From Rhodobacteraceae bacterium IMCC1335 (GTDB taxonomy: Bacteria > Pseudomonadota > Alphaproteobacteria > Rhodobacterales > Rhodobacteraceae), in contig CP046864.1 in the NCBI GenBank assembly GCA_039640495.1, positions 62,001 through 126,000 of the forward strand: a stretch of 64,000 nucleotides of DNA, given 5' to 3'. The notes under the pieces are model-generated. The model ran no database searches. It had not been told where the DNA came from and saw nothing but the letters and a program-made list of their open reading frames with translations. Positions within the stretch are counted from its first letter, which is position 1. Every line of letters starts with the position of its first letter. Below, in pieces: positions 46,507 through 56,445 of this stretch. A program made the translations under genes and the position numbers.

Positions 46507-48756
46507 ATGAATGACATTCCTAGCAAACGCCAAATTCTAGATTGGATTGCGGCCAATCCGACGCAAACTGCAAAGCGCGATATTGCCAAAGCATTTGGCA
46601 TAAAAGGCGCAGCGCGGATTGATTTAAAAAAGCTTTTACGCAGCTTGGAGGCTGAGGGGCATCTGCAAAAGCGCAAGAAAACCTATCGCGATCCGGAGAA
46701 GCTGCCCCCTGTCAGCGTGGTGCAGGTTTTGCCGGCCACCAGCATGGGTGATTTGTTTGCCAAAGCGCTGGAATGGCAAGGTGATGGTATAGAACCTGCC
46801 ATTTTATTGGTTATGAAATCTTCTGACCCTGCCTTGGGCGCGGGCGATCGCATTTTGGCGCGACTCACCGAAATTGCGGGAGAAGGCTACCAATATGAAG
46901 GTCGCTTGATCCGCCGAATCGCCGCCAATCCAAGCCAGATTTTGGGGGTTTTCAGGCAATCTGCGGAAGGGGGTCGCATCGTGCCCGTTGAGCGGTCGGG
47001 CAGAGAATGGCAGGTTGGGCCCAATGATGCCTTCGGTGCAAAAGATGGTGAATTGGTTGAGGCAGAGCAAGCGGGCCCAAAATCGCGCATGGGATTGCCG
47101 CGCGCAAGGGTGATGTCGCGTTTGGGGGATCCCTCTGCGCCAAAAGCGGTTTCCCTGATTGCAATTCACCAACATGATATCCCTGATCATTTCCCTGAAG
47201 AGGTGGTACATGAGGCTGAAGCGCAACGCGCGGCGGGGGTAAAGGGCCGCGAAGATTTGCGCGATATGCCCTTGGTCACCATAGATCCGGCGGATGCGCG
47301 GGATCATGATGATGCTTGTTATGCGCATGCGGATGACGCGGCTGATAATCCGGGCGGGCATATCATTTGGGTGGCGATCGCGGATGTGGCGCATTACGTG
47401 CGGCCCAATTCAAACTTGGATCGTGAAGCCCGCAAACGTGGCAATTCCACTTATTTTCCAGACCGGGTGGTGCCGATGCTGCCTGACCATCTCTCGGGTG
47501 ATTTGTGCAGTTTGCACGAAGATGTGCCGCGGGCCTGTTTGGCGGTGCGGATGCAAATTAGCGCAGCGGGCGTGAAGCTCGGGCAAAGTTTTCACCGTGG
47601 TTTAATGAAATCTGCTGCATCACTCACCTATGAAGAAGTGCAGTCGGCCTATGAGGGTGTGTCGATCAGCAAGCGCGCAACGCCTTTGTTAGAGCCTGTT
47701 ATTAAGCCATTATATGAGGCTTACGCGGCCTTGGTTCGGGCGCGTGAACTTCGCCAACCTCTTGAGCTGGATTTGCCCGAACGCAAAATCATCTTGGATG
47801 AAGACGGGCAAGTGGCCTCGGTAAATTTTCGCGATCGGTTGGATGCGCATCGTTTGATTGAAGAATTTATGGTCTTAGCGAATGTGGCCGCTGCGGAGGC
47901 TCTGCAAGCCAAACAGGTGCCGCTATTGTTTCGCGTGCATGAAGAACCTTCGCCCGAAAAGCTTGATGCGCTGCGCGAAACAGCGCAGGCTGCCGGGCTT
48001 AGCTTGGCCAAAGGCCAAGTGTTGCAAACGCGGCATTTAAACGCGCTGCTTAGGCAAGCCGAGGGCAAGGATGAAGCTGAATTAATTAATATGTCAACGT
48101 TGCGTTCAATGACGCAGGCCTATTATAGCCCACAGAATTTCGGCCATTTTGGGTTGGCTTTGCGCTCTTATGCGCATTTTACCTCGCCCATTCGCCGCTA
48201 TGCCGATTTAATCGTGCATCGGGCACTTATTCGGGCGCATGGATGGGGCAAGGATGGGTTGAGTGCAGAAGAAGAGGCCCTGTTGGATGAGACTGCGCAG
48301 AAAATTTCCGATACAGAACGGCGCTCAATGGTGGCAGAGCGTGATACGACGGATCGGTATCTTGCCGCCTATTTGAATGAGCGCAAAGGCTCAGAATTTA
48401 CCGCCCGGATCAGCGGTATTGCGAAATTTGGCGTGTTTGCGCGGTTGGATGAAAGCGGCTCTGAGGGGTTGATTCCTATCCGAACTTTAGGCCGCGAGTA
48501 TTTTCATTACGATAAACAAACCAATAGCTTGCTTGGTTCTGAGACGGGGCTTTTGCTCAGTTTGGGGCAGGTTGTTGAGGTAAGATTAAGCGAAGTTATC
48601 ACCGAATCTGGCAGCGTTGCGTTTGAATTGTTAAGCGTCGAAGGCAATGCATTACCCAAATCTGGGCGTAAAAATGCGCGCCCGGTAAAGCGCAAATTGG
48701 GCAAAGCGCGGAAAAAATCTGATAAGGTAAAGCGGAGCGTTAAACGAAAGCGTTAG
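46507..48756 (+). CDS. rnr: Ribonuclease R
   Basis: RNase R is the 3'-5' exoribonuclease that degrades structured RNA. The 749-residue protein has an N-terminal winged-helix region, cold-shock-like domains, the RNB catalytic part with TIDPADARDHDDACY near residue 259, an S1 domain from about 635 (SEFTARISGIAKFGVF), and a lysine- and arginine-rich tail. The following gene starts six bases after the stop in the same frame. Confidence 0.96.
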   Translation: MNDIPSKRQILDWIAANPTQTAKRDIAKAFGIKGAARIDLKKLLRSLEAEGHLQKRKKTYRDPEKLPPVSVVQVLPATSMGDLFAKALEWQGDGIEPAILLVMKSSDPALGAGDRILARLTEIAGEGYQYEGRLIRRIAANPSQILGVFRQSAEGGRIVPVERSGREWQVGPNDAFGAKDGELVEAEQAGPKSRMGLPRARVMSRLGDPSAPKAVSLIAIHQHDIPDHFPEEVVHEAEAQRAAGVKGREDLRDMPLVTIDPADARDHDDACYAHADDAADNPGGHIIWVAIADVAHYVRPNSNLDREARKRGNSTYFPDRVVPMLPDHLSGDLCSLHEDVPRACLAVRMQISAAGVKLGQSFHRGLMKSAASLTYEEVQSAYEGVSISKRATPLLEPVIKPLYEAYAALVRARELRQPLELDLPERKIILDEDGQVASVNFRDRLDAHRLIEEFMVLANVAAAEALQAKQVPLLFRVHEEPSPEKLDALRETAQAAGLSLAKGQVLQTRHLNALLRQAEGKDEAELINMSTLRSMTQAYYSPQNFGHFGLALRSYAHFTSPIRRYADLIVHRALIRAHGWGKDGLSAEEEALLDETAQKISDTERRSMVAERDTTDRYLAAYLNERKGSEFTARISGIAKFGVFARLDESGSEGLIPIRTLGREYFHYDKQTNSLLGSETGLLLSLGQVVEVRLSEVITESGSVAFELLSVEGNALPKSGRKNARPVKRKLGKARKKSDKVKRSVKRKR

Positions 48757-48762
48757 GATGTG

Positions 48763-49878
48763 ATGGATCAGGGGTTTCGGGCATGGGCAACGGGGTTTGC
48801 AGAGCGCGTTGCGGGGCGGTTTGATGCAGATTTTCTGCATAAAACAGTGCTCAGTTTTCAATTTCTTCCCGAGGTGATTGAAAAAGACCGGTTTCAGCCC
48901 GAAACGGAAATGCCAATCTGGGCCTATCTTCAAAAAACATGCTCATCCAAGCGGGTTGCGCAGGGCCAAGAGTTGTTAACAAAATTTCAAACCTCTTTAA
49001 ATGAAATTGCGCATGTTTATGGCGTGCCGGCGCAGATTTTACTGGCCGTTTGGGGTTGTGAAACCGCTTATGGATCAAATCGCGGGGGCTTTTTGGTTTT
49101 GAATGCTTTGGCCAGCCTCGCGTTTGAGGGGCGCCGCGCGGCGTTTTTTGAACAGGAATTGATCGCCGCCCTGGAAATTTTACAAGCCGGAGACGTCTCA
49201 GCGCAGTGTTTCTTGGGCAGCTGGGCCGGCGCTATGGGCCATACGCAATTTATGCCGCGCTCTTATCTTCAGCATGCGGTTGATTTTGACGGCGATGGGT
49301 TTAGCGATATTTGGTCGGACAGCCCGGTTGACGCTTTGGCTTCAACGGCAGCGTATTTGCAGGCGCAGGGCTGGCGCGCCGGGCAGATCTGGGGCGCAGA
49401 GGTTTTTCTGGCACCGGCAGCGGCCTTGGATTTACCTGCCCCTGACACGGCTCTGAACCTGTCAGATTGGGCGATGAGAGGTTTGACACCTTATCAAGAT
49501 TTACCCGAAAATGGTCTTGCTAAGCTGATCCTGCCCGCCGGTATACGGGGCCCAAAATTTTTGGTTTTGGAAAATTATGCCGCTTTATTGGCTTATAATC
49601 CTGCGCAGGCTTATGCGCTGTCAGTCTGCGCGCTGGGTGATGCGATTGCGGGCGGGTCTGGCCTTGTTCAGCCTTGGCCTATTGGCGAGGCCGCGCTGAC
49701 CCGCAATGAAAAGCGCAGCGTGCAAATCGCCCTTAGCGCGCTTGGCTATGACACGTTTGGCGCAGATGGGCTTATGGGTCCGAACACCGCAGCGGCGCTC
49801 TGGAGGTATCAACGCGACCAGGGACATGTTGCCGATGCCTATCTAAGCCGGGCTTTATGGGCCGAGCTTGCCGGTTAG
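48763..49878 (+). CDS. MltB-family lytic murein transglycosylase without visible signal peptide
   Basis: This 371-residue protein has the MltB-type catalytic domain with WGCETAYGSNRGGF (catalytic Glu in the WG.ETxYG pattern), GSWAGAMGHTQFMP and DFDGDGFSDIW, and a C-terminal peptidoglycan-binding domain (about 310-371, LGYDTFGADGLMGPNT). Enzymes of this family work in the periplasm, but the N-terminus MDQGFRAWATGFAERVAG has no hydrophobic signal. The in-frame rnr stop lies only six bases before the start, so no longer N-terminus is possible. GTG at 48760 is an alternative start. Confidence 0.85.
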   Translation: MDQGFRAWATGFAERVAGRFDADFLHKTVLSFQFLPEVIEKDRFQPETEMPIWAYLQKTCSSKRVAQGQELLTKFQTSLNEIAHVYGVPAQILLAVWGCETAYGSNRGGFLVLNALASLAFEGRRAAFFEQELIAALEILQAGDVSAQCFLGSWAGAMGHTQFMPRSYLQHAVDFDGDGFSDIWSDSPVDALASTAAYLQAQGWRAGQIWGAEVFLAPAAALDLPAPDTALNLSDWAMRGLTPYQDLPENGLAKLILPAGIRGPKFLVLENYAALLAYNPAQAYALSVCALGDAIAGGSGLVQPWPIGEAALTRNEKRSVQIALSALGYDTFGADGLMGPNTAAALWRYQRDQGHVADAYLSRALWAELAG

Positions 49879-49897
49879 GGTCTTTCTAGAACCCGGG

Positions 49898-52252
49898 CTA
49901 TCCTTCGCCGAAGGGGATCCAAACGGTTTTTGATTGGCTGGCTTCTGCCAGAAAACCTTTCCCTTCACCGTCTGTTGAAAACCAATCTCGATCCTGTCCG
50001 TAATTTACCCAGCTGCGTTTTAAACCCAGTGCGCTTTGCGTTTCAATTTCCGTAGATAAATCGCTGGAGGAAAAGCTCCATATGGCGTCGATATTCAAAT
50101 GACTGGCCAGAGGTGTGACCAGCTCTGAATGGGCGCCGGTTAACAGATTAACAACGCCCGCAGGGACATCCGAGGTTTCTAAAACCTGATAAAACTCGGT
50201 GGCAATCAAGGGGTAAGGCTCAGAGGCCACCAAAACAACGCGATTGCCCATCGCCAAAGCCGGTCCAAGCAGCGAGACCAGCCCAAGCAGTGGCGTGTCA
50301 TCCGGGCAAAAAGCGCCGATCACGCCAACCGGTTCGTTCAGAGCCAGCGCCACGCCGCGCAAGGGCACATCGCGCACCGCGCCGTCATATTTATCCGCCC
50401 AGGCTGCATAGGTGAACAGGCGCTCTAGGCTGGCCTCAACCTCTGCCGTACCATTTGTTTCACCCGTATAGCGGTTGATTTTTTCGGCAAATTCAGCGGC
50501 GCGGGCCGAGAGGTTTTCGGCAATGAAATATAGAATTTGGGCGCGTAAATGCCCGGTTGATCCAGACCATTTTTCCGCCGCCTGTGCCGCTTCAACGGCG
50601 TTGCGGATATCTTTGCGATTGGCGCTTGGAACATCGCTGATGAAATCTCCGGCGGCATCAAACACAGCCGTAGAATATCCGCTATCGGGCCGCGTTTGTT
50701 TGCCGCCAATATACAGTTTGGCGGTGCGATCAAGGCCGAAAGCCGCAGATTTCGTGCCTGTTTTTGCCAAAATAGGTTTTAAGGATCTGGCGGTGGTCTG
50801 GGCTTTGGGTTTGGTATAAGCGGTTAAGCCTTCCCAGCCACCCTCGCGGCCAAAGCCGCTTTCGCGAATGCCGCCAAAGCCGGCCGCGGCATCGAACATA
50901 TTGGTGCCATTTACCCAAATGACCCCGGCTTTTAAAGCTGGCGCCAAACCAAGGCAAAGATTTACGTTTTCACTCCAGATCGATGCGGCCAGCCCGTAGC
51001 GGGTGTTATTGGCAAGCTGCACGGCTTCTTGCGGCGTGCGAAAACTGGTTGAAACAAGCACCGGCCCGAAAATTTCTTCCTGCATCAACGGGTCAGATGG
51101 GCTGAGCCCGGTCAGCAGCGTTGGGGGATAAAAGCAGCCCTGTTTGGGCAGATCAATATTGGGCTGAAAGCAGGTGCCGTTTGTGTTTGCATCAACCAAG
51201 CTGTTTACCCGTGCAACTTGCGCCGGATCAACCAACGGCCCCATATCGACAGATTTATCCAGTGGATTGCCCAGCCGCAGTTTTGCCATCCGGGCGCGGA
51301 TTTTATCATGCAAGCGATCCGCCACCGCCTCTTGCACCAAAAGCCGCGATCCTGCGCAGCATACTTGCCCTTGATTGAACCAAATTGCATCAACCAAGCC
51401 TTCTACCGCGCTGTCAAGATCGGCATCATCAAACACGATGAAGGGGGATTTTCCCCCCAATTCAAGAGTGAGCTTTTTGCCGCTGCCTGCGGTGGCTTGG
51501 CGAATTTTGCGCCCCACATCTGTGGATCCGGTAAAGGCAATTTTATCGATATCAGGGTGGTTCACCAGATGCTCGCCCACGGTGCCATCGCCGGTGATGA
51601 TGTTTACAACGCCATTTGGCACGCCGGCCTGCCTGCAGATTTCGGCAAATAAAAGCGCTGTGAGTGATGTGTATTCAGCCGGTTTCAAAACCACGCAATT
51701 GCCCATCGCCAAGGCCGGCGCAATTTTCCATGCCAGCATCAGAAGTGGAAAATTCCAAGGGATGATCTGGCCGCACACGCCCAGCGCTTGCCGGTTGGGA
51801 AGTTCGCTGGCCATCAACTGGGCCATGCCGGCGTGATAATAAAAATGCCGGTGTACAAGCGGGATATCAATATCGCGCGATTCACGAATGGGTTTGCCGT
51901 TATCCAGCGTTTCTAATGTGGCAAAAAGCCGGCTGTGCTTTTGAACAAGCCGGGCGATGGCGTATAAAACACGCGCGCGTTGATGCCCGCTTTGCGCGCC
52001 CCAATCCGCTTGTGCAGCGCGGGCACTGGCCACGGCGTTATGCACATCTTGCTCGCTGGCTTGGGCGATTTTTGCCAAAGCCTCGCCGGTGGCGGGATTG
52101 CGGCTTTGAAAATGATCAGAACCTTCGCAGTTTGCGCCATTTATGAAATGCCCAAATCTGCGATCGTGGTTTTGCAGCCATTGCATTGCCTCCTGCGTGG
52201 CTTCAAGGGCGGGGCCGTATTCCATCGTTTCAAATATTTCTTTTACGCTCAT
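49898..52252 (-). CDS. ALDH16-type two-domain aldehyde dehydrogenase
   Basis: This 784-residue protein has a full aldehyde dehydrogenase domain (about 20-490) with IPWNFPLLML, FTGSTDVGRK, LELGGKSPF (catalytic Glu) and FNQGQVCCAG (catalytic Cys298). A second, degenerate ALDH-like domain (about 510-784) lacks the catalytic Cys. This fits the ALDH16 group, whose bacterial members keep an active first domain. Its natural aldehyde is unknown; neighbouring deoC makes acetaldehyde, a possible but unproven link. No good ribosome-binding site is seen. Confidence 0.88.
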   Translation of the reverse strand: MSVKEIFETMEYGPALEATQEAMQWLQNHDRRFGHFINGANCEGSDHFQSRNPATGEALAKIAQASEQDVHNAVASARAAQADWGAQSGHQRARVLYAIARLVQKHSRLFATLETLDNGKPIRESRDIDIPLVHRHFYYHAGMAQLMASELPNRQALGVCGQIIPWNFPLLMLAWKIAPALAMGNCVVLKPAEYTSLTALLFAEICRQAGVPNGVVNIITGDGTVGEHLVNHPDIDKIAFTGSTDVGRKIRQATAGSGKKLTLELGGKSPFIVFDDADLDSAVEGLVDAIWFNQGQVCCAGSRLLVQEAVADRLHDKIRARMAKLRLGNPLDKSVDMGPLVDPAQVARVNSLVDANTNGTCFQPNIDLPKQGCFYPPTLLTGLSPSDPLMQEEIFGPVLVSTSFRTPQEAVQLANNTRYGLAASIWSENVNLCLGLAPALKAGVIWVNGTNMFDAAAGFGGIRESGFGREGGWEGLTAYTKPKAQTTARSLKPILAKTGTKSAAFGLDRTAKLYIGGKQTRPDSGYSTAVFDAAGDFISDVPSANRKDIRNAVEAAQAAEKWSGSTGHLRAQILYFIAENLSARAAEFAEKINRYTGETNGTAEVEASLERLFTYAAWADKYDGAVRDVPLRGVALALNEPVGVIGAFCPDDTPLLGLVSLLGPALAMGNRVVLVASEPYPLIATEFYQVLETSDVPAGVVNLLTGAHSELVTPLASHLNIDAIWSFSSSDLSTEIETQSALGLKRSWVNYGQDRDWFSTDGEGKGFLAEASQSKTVWIPFGEG

Positions 52253-52273
52253 AGGGGATGTCCAAATTTAAGC

Positions 52274-53263
52274 TTAAGCCAACGCATGCCGGTGCCCTGC
52301 CGAATAGGCGCCGGTGACATGATGTTCCAATTGCCGTTCAATATCGCCCAAAAGCGACGAGGCTCCAAAACGGAACAGATCCGCCCGCAGCCATTGATCA
52401 CCCAGTTCTTCTTTGATCATGCTAAGATAGACTAGGGCATCTTTGGCTTTTGAAATGCCACCGGCGGGTTTGTAGCCGACCGCATATCCGGTGCGGTCAT
52501 GATAGTCGCGAATAGCGCGCACCATCACCAATGAGACGGGCAAGGTAGCGTTGACGCTTTCTTTGCCTGTTGAAGTTTTGATGAAATCGGCGCCGCCCAT
52601 CATGCAAATCAATGACGCCCGCGCCACGTTGCGCAGGCTGCCAAGCTCGCCCGTAGCTAAAATCGCTTTTACATGGGCCTCGCCGCAGGCCGCGCGAAAG
52701 GCTTGCATTTCGTCATATAGCGCCTGCCAGTTTTGGGTTAACACATGCCGGCGCGAAATCACGATATCGATTTCGCGCGCACCGGCCGCGACGCTGGCTT
52801 TGATTTCAGCGATGCGCAGCTCTAAGGGTGACAATCCGGCAGGAAAGCCGGTCGAGACCGCCGCCACGGGAATGCCGCTGCCCTTTAAGGCCGTAACAGC
52901 GGTTTCCACCATGTCGTGGTAAACGCAGATTGCGCCGGTTTGCAAAGACGTGATATCCAGCGCTTTGAGAAGATCATCCCTGAGCGGTCGGCGCGCCTTA
53001 TCGCAAAGCCGTTTGACACGCGCCTTCGTGTCATCACCCGATAGGGTGGTCAGATCGATACAGGTGATTGCGCGAAGCAACCAAGCGGCTTGATAGTCTT
53101 TTTTGACGGTGCGCCGCGCGCCCAAGCTTGCGGCGCGGCGTTCGATCGCGGACGTATTTGCTTGCGCAGCACCCACCCAATCAAGATCCAGCGCCATCCC
53201 TGGATTTCTTGCTGAAGGGGATGCGCTTGATTGTGGAAAGGCTGATATGTTTTGTTCTGACAT
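52274..53263 (-). CDS. deoC: Deoxyribose-phosphate aldolase DeoC
   Basis: DeoC splits deoxyribose-5-phosphate into glyceraldehyde-3-phosphate and acetaldehyde in nucleoside salvage. The 329-residue protein has the catalytic lysine in DFIKTSTGK and the second lysine in VGYKPAGGI, plus VKAILATGELG. It is longer than the E. coli enzyme through an N-terminal extension of about 60 residues, as in eukaryote-like DeoC. The ALDH gene starts 21 nt downstream. Confidence 0.94.
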   Translation of the reverse strand: MSEQNISAFPQSSASPSARNPGMALDLDWVGAAQANTSAIERRAASLGARRTVKKDYQAAWLLRAITCIDLTTLSGDDTKARVKRLCDKARRPLRDDLLKALDITSLQTGAICVYHDMVETAVTALKGSGIPVAAVSTGFPAGLSPLELRIAEIKASVAAGAREIDIVISRRHVLTQNWQALYDEMQAFRAACGEAHVKAILATGELGSLRNVARASLICMMGGADFIKTSTGKESVNATLPVSLVMVRAIRDYHDRTGYAVGYKPAGGISKAKDALVYLSMIKEELGDQWLRADLFRFGASSLLGDIERQLEHHVTGAYSAGHRHALA

Positions 53264-53487
53264 GGGTGTTTCTCAAATTCTGCAGGGCTGATCCTGTCAT
53301 GCGCCCAGCTTCTTGGCAAGCATCTGCGCCGCCAAAGAGGGTTTGAACGCCGTTGCGACCCCGCGCTTCTTTGCGCCGAGGGGCAACAAGAGTTTAAAGG
53401 TCAGGGCCCGAATTTGACGGTGCGGTGGCCCCGCAGCTTTTGATTTATAAGAAGGTCTGCGCTTGGATCGCAAGAAATCGTGCCGCC

Positions 53488-54243
53488 CTATGTTGCGTAA
53501 TTTGCGCCCTCATCCTGAAGAATGCGCTTTAGCTCGTCGAAATGTCGTATTCCCTGTTCGGGATATTCCTCAACTTCTTGCGCTGTTTTTTCGGCAATTT
53601 CATCGGGTAAAACGCGTAGATTTTGGCCTGTTTGCAAGGCGCGAATATAGGTTTCTGCGGCCCGTTCAAAATAATATAAACGATTAAACGTGTCCGCCAC
53701 GCTATTGCCCAAAACCAGAATGCCGTGATTGCCCATGATCAACACTTTTTGTTTCGGATCTTTCAGCAAGCTTGCGCAACGCGTACCCTCTTCTTCAAAG
53801 GCCAGCCCGCCATAATGATCATCAATCACATAGCGGTTGAAAAACATCGCAGAGTTTTGATCAATCGGAAGCAGGCGGCTGTCTTGTAAACTGGCCAAGA
53901 CCGTGGCGTGAACTGAATGCACATGCATGGCGCATTTTGCGTGCGGGCAATGACGATGCACGGCGCCATGAAGCCCCCAAGCGGTTGGATCTGGCGCATT
54001 CGGGCCCTCAAGTGTGTTGGGATCATTTGCGTCGATCAGCAGCAGATCGCTGGCTTTGATACGTGAAAAATGCATTTGGTTGGGGTTCATTAAAAATTGG
54101 CTGCCCTCTTCATTGATCGCCAAAGAAAAATGATTTGCCACCGCTTCGTGATAATTAAGCTGGACGCACCAGCGAAACGCGGCCGCCAGATCAACCCGTT
54201 CTTGCCAAAAGTCCATATTTTTAAGTAGGGGTTCGACTGTCAT
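53488..54243 (-). CDS. Class II aldolase/adducin family protein
   Basis: This 251-residue protein is a fuculose-1-phosphate aldolase-like fold with metal histidines in AMHVHSVHATVLAS and a third in GNHGILVLG. The substrate is unknown. ATG at 54243 with TTGGAG upstream is preferred over an in-frame start at 54294. It is leftward like deoC, from which a 224-nt gap separates it. Confidence 0.85.
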   Translation of the reverse strand: MTVEPLLKNMDFWQERVDLAAAFRWCVQLNYHEAVANHFSLAINEEGSQFLMNPNQMHFSRIKASDLLLIDANDPNTLEGPNAPDPTAWGLHGAVHRHCPHAKCAMHVHSVHATVLASLQDSRLLPIDQNSAMFFNRYVIDDHYGGLAFEEEGTRCASLLKDPKQKVLIMGNHGILVLGNSVADTFNRLYYFERAAETYIRALQTGQNLRVLPDEIAEKTAQEVEEYPEQGIRHFDELKRILQDEGANYAT

Positions 54244-54345
54244 ATCAATCTCCAAATTTTGACCCATCATCCACCCGATATGGGTGAGAATCAAGATTTT
54301 GATCGACCGCGCTTGCAGCCTATGCTGGGTGTTGCTTTGCTCTGC

Positions 54346-54768
54346 TTAGGCCAAAGGGCGAGACGGCACCCACATATAGCCATCGGGGCAAAGAATTGTT
54401 GCTTCGCGCAATCCGTGCGGTTTATCGGTTGCGGGCTGTAAAACCATGCAGCCATAGGCCTGCGCCTTTGCGCAGGCTTGATCCGGATCACTGTTATAGA
54501 GGCGAATTTCAATGCCAGCGCCGCGCGGCGGATTTTCGGGCAAATGCGGATAGCTTGGATGCGCTGCGAAGCTTTTATCGCTATGCAGCTGAAATATATC
54601 GTCTTGATAGCGTATGAGGGCAAAATCAGCGCTTAACTGGCTTGGGTATAATTCAAAAACGGCATCTAAGAATTGGGCTGTTTGTTCAGGGTTTTTCACA
54701 ATGATGTTCACTCCAAGGCCGGTGAGTGATTTACCAAATTCCTCTGCTGACACCGTGTTGTAATCCAT
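54346..54768 (-). CDS. VOC (glyoxalase/bleomycin-resistance) superfamily protein
   Basis: This 140-residue protein has two beta-alpha-beta-beta-beta units typical of the VOC fold, with VNIIVKNPEQTAQFLDAVF in the first and GIEIRLYNSDPDQACAKA in the second. The metal-binding residues and substrate cannot be settled. The next gene rightward (amn) is divergent. Confidence 0.8.
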   Translation of the reverse strand: MDYNTVSAEEFGKSLTGLGVNIIVKNPEQTAQFLDAVFELYPSQLSADFALIRYQDDIFQLHSDKSFAAHPSYPHLPENPPRGAGIEIRLYNSDPDQACAKAQAYGCMVLQPATDKPHGLREATILCPDGYMWVPSRPLA

Positions 54769-54873
54769 TGAGCTTTCCCCTCTAAAAGGCTTTGACCCTC
54801 CTGCCTATGGATGAGCCGGTTTACGTAATACAGCGCGGTCTTTGTGGTAGTGTTTCTAAAGTCTGACATATAC

Positions 54874-54910
54874 TTTAAAATTAATATGGTTTGTTATGGT
54901 TTAAAATTAA
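54874..54910 (+). repeat. Direct repeat upstream of amn
   Basis: TTTAAAATTAA occurs at 54874-54884 and again at 54900-54910, 26 bp apart, with ATGG following the first copy and preceding the second. A possible promoter (CTGACA, 16 bases, TATGGT) overlaps it. It could be a tandem binding site; no regulator is known. Confidence 0.35.
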
Positions 54911-54919
54911 GGTTTATTT

Positions 54920-56395
54920 ATGATTGAAGGTTCTAAAATATGCACCCCTGATGCGCGTCCTGAAACAGCGTTTTATGATCCGGATAAGGCCGTGGCCTAT
55001 TTAAATGTTTTGTATCAAGACGCGATAGGATTTTTGCAAAGCCGGTTTGATGATGTGCGGCGTTCGGGCAGCACGGGGCATCGCTATCGAGCGTTTTACC
55101 CGCAGATTAGCTTGCAGGTCGATAGTTTCAGAAGCATCGATAGCCGGTTAAGTTTTGGCCATGTAACAAGCCCTGGTAGTCACACAACCACGATCACCCG
55201 CCCAGATTTATTTGCCGGGTACCTGCGCCAGCAAATCGAATTATTGGTTGAGAACCATGATTCCCCCATCCTCGTTGGTCCGTCTGAAACGCCGATTCCG
55301 TTGCATTTTGCGCTTTCCGATGAGATCTCGGCGAATAATGCTGAGGCCCAATCGCAGCCCTTTTTGCTGAGAGATCTGTTTGATGTTCCGGATTTGGCCA
55401 CAACAAATGATGATATCGTCAATGGCGATGGCGCGCGCTCGACCCAAGAGCCGATGCCTTTGGCGCCATTCACAGCGCAGCGCGTTGATTATTCTTTGGC
55501 GCGCTTGGCGCATTATACCGCAACGGATCCAAGCCATTTTCAAAATTATGTGCTTTTCACAAATTATCAATTTTATGTGGCAGAATTTGAAGCCTATGCG
55601 CGCCGCGCTTTGGCTGATGAGAAAAGCGGCTATAGCAGTTTTGTCAGCACGGGGAATGTTGAGATCACGCAGTCTGATGCAGTGATTGAGCCGGTTTCAA
55701 AACTGCCACAAATGCCAAGCTATCATTTAAAACGCGCCGACGGCAGCGGCATCACTTTGGTTAATATCGGTGTTGGCCCCTCAAACGCGAAAACAGCAAC
55801 CGATCACATAGCGGTGCTGCGCCCGCATGCCTGGATTATGGTTGGGCATTGCGCTGGCTTGCGCAATTCGCAAAGCTTGGGCGATTTTGTGTTGGCGCAT
55901 GCCTATTTGCGTGATGATAAGGTTTTAGACGCAGATCTTCCGGCTTGGGTTCCGATCCCAGCTTTAGCTGAAATTCAGATCGCGCTTGAAACCGCGGTGG
56001 CCGATGTCACAAAGCTGCAGGGCTATGAGCTTAAGAAAATTATGCGCACCGGCACCGTGGCCACAGTTGATAATCGAAATTGGGAGCTGCGCGATCAATC
56101 TGGCCCGGTTCAGCGTTTAAGTCAATCTCGGGCCGTGGCACTGGATATGGAAAGCGCCACAATCGCGGCGAACGGGTATCGGTTTCGGGTGCCTTACGGA
56201 ACTTTGCTCTGCGTGTCGGATAAGCCCTTGCACGGCGAGTTGAAGCTGCCGGGAATGGCATCTGACTTTTATAAAACGCAGGTTTCACGGCATTTGGAAA
56301 TTGGAATAAAGGCGATGGAAAGCTTACAAAACATGCCGCTTGAGCGCTTGCACAGCCGAAAATTGCGCAGTTTTGACGAAACTGCGTTTTTATAG
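54920..56395 (+). CDS. amn: AMP nucleosidase
   Basis: Amn cleaves AMP into adenine and ribose-5-phosphate. The 491-residue length and the two-part layout are typical: an N-terminal regulatory half and a phosphorylase-like C-terminal half with GVGPSNAKTATDHIAVLRP, WIMVGHCAGLRN and ALDMESATIAANGYRFRVP. AAGG lies before the ATG. It is monocistronic by context. Confidence 0.93.
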   Translation: MIEGSKICTPDARPETAFYDPDKAVAYLNVLYQDAIGFLQSRFDDVRRSGSTGHRYRAFYPQISLQVDSFRSIDSRLSFGHVTSPGSHTTTITRPDLFAGYLRQQIELLVENHDSPILVGPSETPIPLHFALSDEISANNAEAQSQPFLLRDLFDVPDLATTNDDIVNGDGARSTQEPMPLAPFTAQRVDYSLARLAHYTATDPSHFQNYVLFTNYQFYVAEFEAYARRALADEKSGYSSFVSTGNVEITQSDAVIEPVSKLPQMPSYHLKRADGSGITLVNIGVGPSNAKTATDHIAVLRPHAWIMVGHCAGLRNSQSLGDFVLAHAYLRDDKVLDADLPAWVPIPALAEIQIALETAVADVTKLQGYELKKIMRTGTVATVDNRNWELRDQSGPVQRLSQSRAVALDMESATIAANGYRFRVPYGTLLCVSDKPLHGELKLPGMASDFYKTQVSRHLEIGIKAMESLQNMPLERLHSRKLRSFDETAFL

Positions 56396-56445
56396 GGGTG
56401 TAAATTGAAAAAAAGTATCTTTTTTCGACCAAAACACCCACTATT

